Shown in pieces: positions 35,294 through 47,200 of a stretch of 64,000 nucleotides of DNA. Every line of letters starts with the position of its first letter. The stretch's first letter is position 1. The position numbers were made by a program, and so were the translations under genes. Under the pieces are notes generated by a model that saw only the letters and a list, made by a program, of their open reading frames with translations, was not told the origin of the DNA and ran no database searches. The stretch is from Lenzites betulinus (Eukaryota > Basidiomycota > Agaricomycetes > Polyporales > Polyporaceae), in NCBI GenBank assembly GCA_022264855.1, contig JABYQU010000034.1, forward strand, positions 124,001 to 188,000, read 5' to 3'.

Positions 35294-36982
35294 ATGGCAA
35301 CTACGACAGAAGAATCCAGGTCGTACGGCGCAGCCTCGGGACGATGGTCCGGCTACATGGGGCAGCTCATCGCGTCGAAACGGCCTCCCCCAATGAGCTC
35401 CGTCGACCCCGACAAGATTGAAACAGCGGCTCGCGAGAAGCTCAAGGACAGCCCAGGTGTGTGCACCGCGTTCTCCGCCTCATGTGCGCGCTAACGCCTC
35501 GCCACCGGCCCAGCCTCGTTCAATTTCGTATTCTCGACGGCGGGCTCGGGGGAGACGTACCGCAACAACCGCGCCGCGTTCTCCAGATGGCAGATCGTGC
35601 CCCGCATGCTGCGCGACACGAGCCAGCGATCCATCGAGGTGCGTCGCTCGTCCGTGCTGTGCTGCGCGATGCACCTCTCCGACGCTGCTGCACATACTAG
35701 ACGACGCTATTTGGCACGACGATTCCCGCGCCCCTGCTCCTCGCGCCTATCGGGTGCCAAGCCGTCCTCCATGCCGACGCTGAGCTCGCCACTGCTCGCG
35801 CTGCGGGCGCACTCAACATCCCGATGATCCTCAGCGGGGCAACGAGCCGCTCCATCGAGGCCGTCGCGAAGGCGAACGGAGCGAGCCACCGGTGGTACCA
35901 ACTCTATTGGTACGTGCAATCGGGCGCGTGTGCACCACCCATTACATATTATACACTGCCTCATCTCGTGCTACAGGCCCGTGGACGACGCGATCACGTT
36001 GTCCATCCTATCCCGCGCGAAGAACAGTGGCTTCTCTGCGCTTGTCGTGACTGTGGACACGATGGCGATTGGGTGGCGCCCGCTCGACATTGACGCGAAC
36101 TTCCTGCCGTTCACGCATAGCCTCGGCATCCAGGTCGCGCTGTCCGATCCAGTCTTCATGAAAGCGCAGGGGTTCGAGGTGGACCCTGACGACGACATCA
36201 CGGAGTTCCCGTACGATGGGGTAAAGTTCGAAGAGCTGTACTTGAAAGGTGATAAGAAGGCGACGCGGGCTGTCCAGCTCGCGAGGGCATGGGGCCAGCA
36301 GGCGGTGAATGGCGTATTCAGAACTTGGGAACACATCAAGTTCTTGAGACAGAACTGGGAGGGACCCCTAATCATCAAGGGGATCGTGAACGTGCAGGCA
36401 AGTTCCCCGTCTGTGACGGCGATGTCCGTGGCATTGGTGTGTGACGATCCCGATCTCAGGACGCGGAGGATGCGATCGATAACGGCGTAGACGGGATCGT
36501 AGTCTCCAACCACGGTGAGCCCAGCCCAGCACGATGGTAGTCGCATTCTGAACTCAATATGGCTTGTTTTAGGTGGAAGACAGGTCGACGGTTCCATATC
36601 GACGCTCCTCGCCCTGGAGCACATTACCGCGTCCCCGAAAGTAAAGGCCGCGCAGGCGAGCGGGAAGTTCGCGGTGCTCTTCGACTCCGGTATCCGATCC
36701 GGTGCGGACATCTTCCGTGCGATCGCGCTCGGCGCCCAAGCAGTGCTTCGTGAGTATCTGTGATCCTCAAGTCTTCTGTGACGGTTATGCCTAAATGGAC
36801 TGCGGTAATTGTTCACAGTTGGCCGTACGTACGCGTACGCGCTCGCCGTGGCTGGACAGGAAGGCGTGGAGTCATACATCAAGAGCATCCTGGCGGACTT
36901 CGAGCTGACGCTTGGGTTGTCTGGCTACCGCAGCATCGCCGAGATCCAAGGCAAGGCGGGCGAGGTCATGATCAAGGCGTAG
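35294..36982 (+). CDS. FMN-dependent alpha-hydroxy acid dehydrogenase/oxidase
   Basis: Model: join(35294..35456,35514..35638,35701..35909,35977..36397,36460..36514,36573..36749,36819..36982), 437 aa. The TIM-barrel FMN enzyme motifs are present: APIGCQAVLHADAE, MILSGATSRSIE, WYQLYWPVDD, PLIIKGI, and the active-site SNHGGRQ with His324. The C-terminus is GADIFRAIALGAQAVLLGR, then GYRSIAEIQ. The family (lactate monooxygenase/oxidase, glycolate oxidase, flavocytochrome b2 core) oxidises 2-hydroxy acids to 2-keto acids. No cytochrome b5 domain and no clear targeting signal are present, so it resembles the cytosolic lactate monooxygenase-like fungal group. Intron 4 (36398-36459) is a clear GC-AG intron (CAG|GCAAGT). 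Confidence 0.92.
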
Positions 36983-38894
36983 TGAATGGTAAGCTGTACA
37001 TTAATGTGAGTCAATTGCGTAGGCTTCCGTGGACATGTTCAAAACTCATTGAATTTTATACAGAGAGTTATGTGGAATATCATTATACGTTGGTGCTGCC
37101 TGCCGGAGCCTGCGGTGAAAATGGATACTTCAAACCTGTGGACTTGCTGAAACTCGGAACAGCCATACTCGTGGGCAGAGCTAACCCCCGTAGTGATCGA
37201 AGCCTTAAGCAGCACATACTACTGAGTACTTGGTCACGCAGGTTGTGGAATCACAGCTAGGCCAATAAAATATTTGTGACCTCGAACATATCATATGCCA
37301 AGACGTAACGACCGTGAGGCCCCGCTCCGCTGAGCTCCTGCCACAGAGCACAGGTTCCTCCTCTGCCACCCCGCCAGCCCTAACGCGCCCCGCGAGCAGC
37401 TGTCCTCGGAGGCTCAGCATTTAATCAACATCGGGCGGTCATAGTACCACGGCATCTCGGGGCTTGTACGCTGCAAACCTTCTTACCAATTCCTCGCCAC
37501 CCGCTGAATCCCGAAGTTAGGGCCCACATATCCATTGGCACACCGTACAGGCACTCCAGCCACCAGGCCACCTGCATTCGACCTCAGCCCGTGGTCTCGG
37601 CTGGCACGAGCTCGAACTCCCTCTCAGGAGACAGTTACAAGTCCGCTGCACTGCTCCAAATATGAGTTCGACGTGGGTACGTTACAGGACAGAGAAGCAG
37701 ACCGCGTGTGGCCGCTGGTAAGTGGACAGGTTGACATTTCGCCCACCGGTCAACCGATGCTATCACTCATACCGACGTCCATCCGCTCGGACCCCCGCCA
37801 GGTGCTACTGCGGACAGCGCGAGCGATAATGACCCCCTCCCCCCCGGAGCTCCTCGATAGCGTCGACGTCTGCCTACCCGTATGAGAAAAGCTCCGAAGG
37901 AGATCGCCGCAAGTTCGCGCCGGTGCGGGAGATAGTTTGCAGGCCGACTGTTAGTCGGACTGGCAGCCTCACATCAAACGACAGCGCGCCGTCGAAATAT
38001 TTCGGTACGTATGGGGACGCCTGGGTCATTTACGACTGCGCCCCTCAGTTGCGCTCGTCCCGCTACTACTCAAATATTTCCACACATCGAATCAGCAGAT
38101 TCTATTCACGTAGGAATCCAATGCTTCGATTGACACGCGCTCACTACTTTCGAACTGCTTATCAAGACAAACTTGCCAGTAGCCAGTACGAGCAGTAGTA
38201 TGTTGAAAGGAAGAGTACAGGTTCACCAGGACTACCTCGGATCCTCGTGCAAGCCGAGATGACATCATACACATATCCTAGTGAATGACTGGAAGACGTC
38301 GACTCAGCTCGACCCCTCTGAGTCTCAGGTACCAATGCTATCTACACCAAGTTCAGAGCCTCATATAACGAATGCCTGATTGGTGTAACAGTATTCTGCC
38401 AATCAATTACCTGACACTCTCACCAATGCTGTACTTGTCGTGCGCATGACTGAAGGGCCCGGAAGTTCTAGTTAGTATTCGCAAGGCTCCTATTGCGTGG
38501 AAGAGTGGCCGGCCGGGCGGTTGTGCATTCGGAATTTGACAGGTCCTGGACGGAGATGCATGGTAAACTGTCCGCCTCCCACTGGTTGACACGTCTAGCT
38601 TGAGACATCTTCGAGCACCCTGATGTTGCATGCAATTGTCGTCGTTGGTCAGCGGAGAGCGTGCACGCTGTTGCGAGCTCTCGTCGCTCATCTGTATGGT
38701 CACGTGACTTGTAGATAATACCTTGACTAAGGACGTTGTCCGTTGACCGTGACCATCGTCGCCCGTATAAGTTCTCCTCGCCCACCACGTTCAGGCCATC
38801 ATCTTTCCGCACGCTCTTCAGAGCATTCCCCCTCGCCGTCTCCGCCAAAATCTCAACCACCGCGACCACCACCACAACCAAATCATCCGTCAAG
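36983..38894. other. intergenic, no gene seen
   Basis: About 1.9 kb between two plus-strand genes. The longest ORF (37,535-37,885) has no recognisable motif or splice partner. The right end (38,740-38,894) is C/T-rich and must hold the thioredoxin reductase promoter and leader. Confidence 0.45.
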
Positions 38895-40338
<1,444 letters not shown>

Positions 40339-40474
40339 GTGGACCATTTGCCGAGCATAACGTAGAAGTCATTATTTGGTGTGCATTAGAGTTTGTATAT
40401 TCACGCGGGATACACTATCTTCGACCACGACAGGCTATACCATCGATACTCTGATGGCCATGGTGCTGCATAGC

Positions 40475-42309
40475 TCAACGTCTGCGTATGCCGAGGCCAA
40501 CACTGTCCGTCTTCGACTCCTCCTCCCACTTATCGAGAGTATCATCATAATAACTCCTATCCTCCCTGAACACCCCGCTCGACGGCGCACGAGTGAACCC
40601 CGGCCGCGCTACCGGGCGCACGTCGCTGAGCACGCGCATGAGCGCCGCCGCGTCCGCGCGCACGTCCTCGCCGCGCAGCCTGTAGCGCTTCGGCGTGAGG
40701 CCCTTCCCAAACGTGCGCGTGACGTGATTCGCGCAGAGGAGCGCGACGGCGATGTTCACGATGTGTACAGGCACGAGCGCGAAGACCGCGCCCCACACGC
40801 CCGCGAGGCTCGCGCGCTCAAAGCGCAGCAGCTTGCCCTTGCACCCGGGCAGCGGCGTGCGCGGGTAGCAGCGCGCGCTCGGCGCGGCCTCGTGCAGCGC
40901 GCTGTAGAAGCCGCAGCAGTGCAGCGCGTCCTGGATGATGTGCCGCCCGAGGGGCGTGTACCACTGCGACCAGGCGAGGTTCAGCTTGCGGTCGAGCGCG
41001 AAGGTGGCGCGTTTGTAGGAGGTGTAGCCGATGACGAGCATGGAAATGAGCGCGGGCCAGAGGAGGAGGGCGTATACGGCGAGGAGGGGGCGTGAGTTGA
41101 GGAGTGCACCGGAGATGCCGACGAGGAAGGTGAGGAGGAGGATCGAGGACGCGAGGGTGATGAATACGAGGATGTCGTAGTCCGCGACATACATCACGTC
41201 CGCGTGGTCCCATGCTGAACAAAATGTGTCAGCAATATCTACCATAATATCTCGCTGATAGGCGTACCTCCAAACCAGGTGAGGATGGCGCATACAAGCC
41301 CAGCCGCTCCGTACACGAGAACAGTGCATACAGACAAGACAAGACACCACTTATGGAGTGTCCACTTCCCAACATGGAGCTCCAACCCCAGACCCTCTCC
41401 CTCCTCGAGCATCGTAGCCGCCATCGCCCCATGGCCAACGACGCCCGTATCCCGCCCGTCGTAGCTCAAGCTCTTCACAGAGCGCGGGCGCGGGAACTTC
41501 TTCGTAAACTTATCGTTCGTGCTGAATGTGGACACCAGCATCGGCCGCTTGTCCTTGATCTCCGCGGGCACCCGCCGTTCGCGCTGGGCATACCCAGCGA
41601 GAGCGCGCGAGTGGTCTGACACCGCGGTGCTCTCTTCCGAGTACGCCGAGTAGTCCGAATCCATTCGGGCGACGGGGTGAGGCAGGTGCGGGGGCGCCCG
41701 GTCTTGAGCACGACGCCCTCGGAATGAGGGGAGGCGCGGAAAGTAGGAGCTCAGCTTCCTCCCTAACCTCGCGCCGGGACCGGAGGGATAACTCGGGGTG
41801 GGCAGCTTCGATCCATCAGTGGCAAGAGATCCATCACTTTGTACAGAAGAGGCAGACACGCCGCGGTCGGGATGAGACGGCCGAGGGGTAAGCGGGACTG
41901 GACTCAAAGATTGCTCGTCCAGGCGTTCCGTCGCGATGGCTGGGGAGAACGTCGGAGTGGGTATATGCAGGTCCGCCGCAGAAAGGACGAGCAAGGACGG
42001 CCCAGCAGTGTTGGCGAGAAACTCCTCGCATGGTAGATCAGGTAGGGGCTTCAATCGTGTGGTCGCCTTGGAGTGCCGCACGAGTAGTACGGTGGGCTGC
42101 CTCCGGTTTACGTCGTCGGTGTCCTCGACCTGGACGGTCAGTGTGTGGTCGGTGCGCTCGCTTTGCTCGCTGAGTGAATTTCGGCGTTTGGGTTTCGCTC
42201 CTGCGGCGTTAGCGTGCCCGCTTGGCTTTGGGCTGTATGCGCCTGAGCGATGCCGTATTGACGTCCGGTTTGTGAGCGCGGAGGACGTTGAGGGGAAGCG
42301 ACGATCCAT
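40475..42309 (-). CDS. Tetraspanin-like four-span membrane protein with long cytosolic N-tail
   Basis: Model: complement(join(40475..41214,41268..42309)), 593 aa. The first 310 residues are disordered, Ser/Pro/Arg-rich and presumably cytosolic. Four hydrophobic spans follow: one at about residues 320-346, two in LVFITLASSILLLTFLVGI and LLAVYALLLWPALISMLVI, and the last in GVWGAVFALVPVHIVNIAVALL. The large loop between spans 3 and 4 contains HCCGFYS and further Cys (CYPRTPLPGC), the tetraspanin CCG signature. Fungal tetraspanins act in polarity, appressorium or fruit-body tissue. A Ty3/gypsy element begins 77 bp upstream of the start codon, inside the expected promoter or 5' UTR, in the opposite orientation. 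Confidence 0.8.
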
Positions 42310-42386
42310 GATGGTGGTCTGTGAGGGAGAAGTGGTGTCAGCCTCCTAGACATGAGACGGAACGATGTCTTCGTGCAGACGAACGG

Positions 42387-42560
42387 TGGGATAGGGCGAG
42401 ATGGCGGAGGAGAGCGGGGTGAGAGGAGGTTGGGCGGCTAGGAGGTTGGGCGGTTAGGAGCTTAGTCAGCGGACAGGGAAGGAGCAGGCGCATGTATCGA
42501 GAGCGGCAGAATCAATCCACCAGCACCCAGTAGTCTGCAGGACGAGAGTAGACTGGCCCA
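42387..42560 (+). repeat. 5' LTR
   Basis: 174 bp, TG...CA ends, same sequence as 49,464-49,637. It contains an internal tandem repeat, GGTTGGGCGG(C/T)TAGGA twice, and no evident TATA box. Very short for a Ty3/gypsy LTR. Confidence 0.92.
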
Positions 42561-42562
42561 TC

Positions 42563-42582
42563 TGGTGACGAGAGTGGATTCC
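42563..42582 (+). other. Primer-binding site
   Basis: TGGTGACGAGAGTGGATTCC starts two bases after the 5' LTR. Its complement ends in CCA and contains GAATCC as in a tRNA T-arm, so it fits the 3' end of a cellular tRNA. Which tRNA cannot be decided here. Confidence 0.7.
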
Positions 42583-42636
42583 ACGCATACTAGCTTTCTC
42601 CGAAGATCTGAGGTCGACAAACACCCGTAGCTCAAC

Positions 42637-44244
42637 GTGGCTCCAAAGGCGAAAATCCTAACGCTGCGACGAAACTCACGAGGACAGTTCATCAGCAAGG
42701 CAGCGCCCCAAACCTCAGAAGACGAAATCGACGAGACGATTTCGTTACCAGGAGGCCTCGACACCGACTATTCAATTCCGTCCAGCCTCGATCCGTCCGC
42801 CAACGTCAGCACGACGGCGTCGCCACTGAAGGAACAGATTGCGCTGCACACCGCGGACGTGCCAGACGAAGACAGCCACCGCGACAGCTATTTCAGAAGA
42901 TACCGATTTCCGCAGCCATCGTCGTCGCCACTGCACACCGGTGAAGGCGAAGCCCGAACACCAGCCATGACGACGACCACATCAGCCCTCGAGAAACCCA
43001 CCTTCGCAGGAGACCTCAATCGAGAGAACCCGAAACAATTCTGGAACAACGTCGAGGAGTATCTCGAGGGCCTCGACGAAGCCACGAAGTGTAAGCGGAT
43101 CAGACGGTTGTGGGAGGCAGACTCGGCGGCGGACGCCTGGTACGAGGAGCTGAGCGAGTCGGTGAAGCAGAGCTGGGCAGCGCTGGAGGAGGAATTCAGG
43201 AAGGAATGGGTGAAGAAGGATATGCAGGACCTCGCCGATCATGACATGCTCGCCATGTTGAAGACAGGACTCCCGAGCGACCACGAACTCCTCCTGTTCG
43301 ACACACGCAACGGAAGACCAGTCTCGGGACTCGTCCGCTGGGCACGCGACGTCAGCAATCTGGTAAGGAAGCACAAGATACCGGATCGTCTAGCGGAACG
43401 CTTCCGTTCGGAGCTGAAGGCGGTCGTCTTACGGGACGCACTCCCGACGGTGACGTCCTGGAAAGAATTCAATGCAGCAATCGAAGGCCTCGAACTGGCG
43501 AAGCTCAAGGACCGCATCGCGGTACTGGAGGCCTACAGTTCCAAGCCCACGACAACAGAACAACCCAAACTCAGCCTTGAGCACGGGAAGACGCCGGTCA
43601 CCATCGAGGACCTCAATAACCTCGTCGCGCGTCTGAGCGTTGCAAACCCGGTGAGCCAACCTCCTACATCGGTCTACCACGCGTATCCCGCACAAGGGAC
43701 GGCCTACAACGGCCAGCGCCTGAGAAACGCCCCCGCGAGGCCCTCCAGCCGCTTGCGCCCCGACGAACGCCTAGCCTTCATACGAGCCAAAGCGCTACAG
43801 CCCCCGCCCGACACGGAGGAAGGCAGGCAGCTCTATGAGAGGCAGAAAGAAGAATGGCATGCGAAGCACGGATCCAAAGGATCGTATCCCAACGAACACT
43901 GTCCATACCCGCTTCGCCCGGGAACTCTGCCAGTCGCTTCAGACGAATGCTGGCGATGCGGAACGCGATCGCACACGAGAGCCGTCACATGCCCAGGGCC
44001 GCGAGTCGACGACCTCGAGAACCAGTGGCGTGTGGTGGCAGGCATGGTGGAGGGCGAGGTCCGACGCATGAACCGCGCAGTGGGCGTACAGCTCGTGGAG
44101 AGTGGACACGGCGAAGGAGCGTACAGCCCGCCGGAAGGATACGAAGCGGCGCGAGTCGGCCAGGTGTTCTTGAACGGACAATGGGTACCGTTCGTAGCAG
44201 GCGGCACGGGGGCGGAGTTGGCATGGGACGCGGGAAACGCCTAG
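42637..44244 (+). CDS. gag: Retrotransposon Gag
   Basis: Frame open from 42637 to the TAG at 44242-44244, 535 codons. The first codon after an upstream in-frame TAG is GTG in a good context (AACGTGG), and the first in-frame ATG is at 42967, giving 426 residues. Which start is used is unresolved. The capsid-like helical region (EKPTFAGDLN...FWNNVEEYLEG) lies after the ATG. Near the C-terminus a knuckle reads CWRCGTRSHTRAVTC, that is C-x2-C-x4-H-x5-C, one residue longer than the standard CCHC spacing. The last codons overlap a GGGAAAC slippery site. Confidence 0.85.
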   Translation: MAPKAKILTLRRNSRGQFISKAAPQTSEDEIDETISLPGGLDTDYSIPSSLDPSANVSTTASPLKEQIALHTADVPDEDSHRDSYFRRYRFPQPSSSPLHTGEGEARTPAMTTTTSALEKPTFAGDLNRENPKQFWNNVEEYLEGLDEATKCKRIRRLWEADSAADAWYEELSESVKQSWAALEEEFRKEWVKKDMQDLADHDMLAMLKTGLPSDHELLLFDTRNGRPVSGLVRWARDVSNLVRKHKIPDRLAERFRSELKAVVLRDALPTVTSWKEFNAAIEGLELAKLKDRIAVLEAYSSKPTTTEQPKLSLEHGKTPVTIEDLNNLVARLSVANPVSQPPTSVYHAYPAQGTAYNGQRLRNAPARPSSRLRPDERLAFIRAKALQPPPDTEEGRQLYERQKEEWHAKHGSKGSYPNEHCPYPLRPGTLPVASDECWRCGTRSHTRAVTCPGPRVDDLENQWRVVAGMVEGEVRRMNRAVGVQLVESGHGEGAYSPPEGYEAARVGQVFLNGQWVPFVAGGTGAELAWDAGNA

Positions 44245-44290
44245 GGGTCGTCAGTCAACAGGATCGAACGACGGCCCCAAACACAGATCC
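44232..44290 (+). promoter_or_regulatory. -1 programmed ribosomal frameshift signal (slippery site plus pseudoknot)
   Basis: GGGAAAC at 44232-44238 lies as G GGA AAC in the gag frame, two codons before the gag stop. Pol is in the -1 frame. Five nt later a stem starts: 44244-44252 pairs with 44270-44278 (9 bp, one G-U). GGATC in the loop (44261-44265) can pair with GATCC at 44286-44290, giving an H-type pseudoknot. Slippery sequence, spacer and stem all fit the standard -1 signal. Confidence 0.8.
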
Positions 44291-47200
44291 AACCAAGACA
44301 CAGGTGGTCCCCGAACGGACTTCGCACACGTTCGGGGACGATCGCGACAGCCACTCGTGCGAGCCATTCCCAACAGCAGAAGACGTCGTCTCAAGGACGA
44401 TGGTCGACGCTAGCCTCGAACCGCATGTACAAACTCCAGAATATGATCATCAGTGTATGCTGTATTCGGTTAAGAGTGCAGGGAATGATTCGCATGAGTC
44501 GATGCCGTTCGTATGCCATTTTGTGCTGCGCAACGAAAAGACAGGAACGGCCGCTAGGATAAAAGGCCTAGTCGATGACGGTGCTATGGTGAACGTGCTC
44601 GACGCAGCGCTATGGCCCAAAATACGCGAGCGAGTCGGCGATGCTACAAAGTCAGCGCGAACACTAAGAATGGCCAACGGCGTACTGGTCCAGTCTCAAG
44701 GACAATGGACAGGTGAATTCGACTTCGAAGGCGTCAGTGTTCAAAGTGCATTCGAAATCTTTCCGAGCGGCGGAGCATGGTCGTTCTTGATTGGCAAACC
44801 GCTGCTAGAAGCACTACGAGCTAAGCACGACTATGATGAGGACATCATAAGTGTCAGTGGCAAAGGCCGAACAGCACTGCTGAAAAATCAGCGGGGGCAA
44901 ACGTGGGGCGATAAAGCACTCGAGGCGAAAGGGCTGAACTTAATGCTTGACGCAAAAATGTGCGCAAGCGATAAGGAAGCGGTTAGAGAACCCACGCTAT
45001 CAAATCGAACTACGTCGTGGACACAAGGGCGCGAAAGTACACTCACAGAAACCGTTTCATCCACAGATCATGCACCGAAGATCGTCAAGAGGCCAGTCAC
45101 CGTTGAAGACGCGGAGGACGAAGACGAGGTACATAACCAAGCAACAAGCGTCCAAGAACACCGAGACAGAGCAGAACCAGCAGCACATCCGGCGAGAGAA
45201 CTGCGGAAGCCAGCGAGGTGGATAGCGGGAAGACGATGGCCGAGTAGAGAGAGACACACCCGCCAAACGGCAGCGGAGGCTCCAAGAAACACAGCAGTCA
45301 ACGCCGAACATGACAAAGACCGATATGTAGGGCCAGACGCGGAGGAAACGCCACAACACGACTTATTCGAGCTACCAGTATCAGCCGTTTTCAGTACAAC
45401 AGACGACGCTGACGACATCTACACCCGTACTACAGAACCGTTCAAACCTAAACGCGTCCAAGCGATTGTAGACGCGATACATGTCGGCGAAGATGTCACC
45501 AGCGAAGAACGGAAGGCCATCACACAACTCATCGAGGAATTTGCAGACTGCTTCGCGCTATCTGTAAAAGAAGTAACTCCGGTACCAGGTGCAGTCCATA
45601 CTTTAAATGTACCGGCAGACGCTACCTTCTCGAAACGTGTTCACCAGAAGCCACTAACCCCACCGCAACGGGAGTACGTCCACAAGAAAATTGACGAGCT
45701 CGTCGAAGCAGGGGCAATCGAGCCGTGCACGCCAGACGAGGTGAAGTGTATAGCACCGATAACGCTAGCACACAAAGCACATGAAGGAAGCGGCTTGAGC
45801 ATGGAGGAGCTTCAACGACGTGTCAACGAAGAATGCGAAGCTATAGGTAAACCGCCACCATTCGACGTTCCTAAGAGAGCAGGAGGCGAAGTACGCGAAC
45901 ATACGACACCACCAAGCGAGCGCAAGTGGCGAATATGCCAAAACTTCGGCGAAATCAACAAGGTAACCGAAATCGCCCCCATGCCACAAGGGGACATCAG
46001 ACAGAAGCAGCAGAGTATCAGCGGTCACCGGTGGGTGTGCACATTTGACTTCGCATCGGGGTTCTACGCAATTGTCTTGGCAGAAGAATCGCGACCGTAC
46101 ACCTGTTTCTACATCGAAGGCCGCGGCTACTTTAGATGTGTCAAAATGCCGTTCGGGCTCACGGGAGCACCATCAGCGTTCGCCCAATTGACGGCGACAC
46201 ACATGCACGACCTCATCGCAGACAACATCATCGAATTATTCGTCGACGACGGCGCCGCAGCGGGGGACCAATTCGGCGAGCTCATGGCGAAACTACGAAA
46301 GATTTTGGAACGCGTACGACAAACAGGGCTATCTCTATCGCCGTCAAAGTGTCAATGGTTCATGACGAATACGGTATTCGCGGGAGCGTCAGTAGGGCCA
46401 AGCGGCGTCATGCCGGACAGAGCTAAGTTGACCGCGGTAGTCGACTGGAAAGTACCCGAAGATGCGCTAAACCTTGTCTCTTTCCTAGGATTGACCAGCC
46501 ACTTCAGGGACCTGATCAAAGACTACGCGCGGATCGAAGCCCCGCTGCGCGATCTACTACGCGACGTGCATGTGCCAAAATCCGCGAAGAAAGGCCTGTA
46601 TCGACGGGCGATGCAGAACTACAAGCTTAACGAGCGATGGACGGAAGCGCACACAGCGGCGTTCGTACGCCTAAAGACAATCCTAACATCAGAACCGGTT
46701 CTACATCGACCGCTATGGGATGGTACACCGTTCATCGTTACCACTGACGGCTCAAAAGACGGCTTCGGAGCGGTATTAGCACAACGCATCAACACAACGC
46801 TACCGAATGGACAAATCGTCAAGAAAGTCCATCCAATTGCGTATGCGTCAAAGCGCACATCCAAGTCCGAAGAGAAGTACAAGTCGTTTATTTCAGAATT
46901 CGCTGCGCTAAAGTTTGGCCTAGACAAGTTTGCGGATATCGTGTGGGGATTTCCAATCGAAATCGAAACAGATTGCCAAGCCCTGAAGGACGTGCTAACG
47001 AACGACAAGCTCACCAGCACGCACGCGCGATGGCGAGACGGAATTTTAGCACACCAAATTGTCGACGTGAGGCACATACCGGGGAAACTCAACACCGTCG
47101 CAGACGGCCTCAGCAGAGTTGGAGAGAACGCGGAACGAACACACGGCGATGGTAGCGAATGGACCGTTTGCGAAGACTGGGAAGCAAATACAGGACTAGT

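Noticed and set aside
35971..36888. 305-codon minus-strand ORF
   Set aside because: It lies antisense to exons of the FMN oxidase, crosses that gene's introns and has no family motifs; it is a shadow of GC-rich codon bias.
37535..37885. 116-codon ORF between FMN oxidase and thioredoxin reductase
   Set aside because: No recognisable motif, no partner exons, and average composition for random GC-rich DNA.
43854..44231. Start of the long pol frame as an independent N-terminus
   Set aside because: The part overlapping gag has poor coding character, and the frameshift signal at 44,232 explains how the frame is entered.
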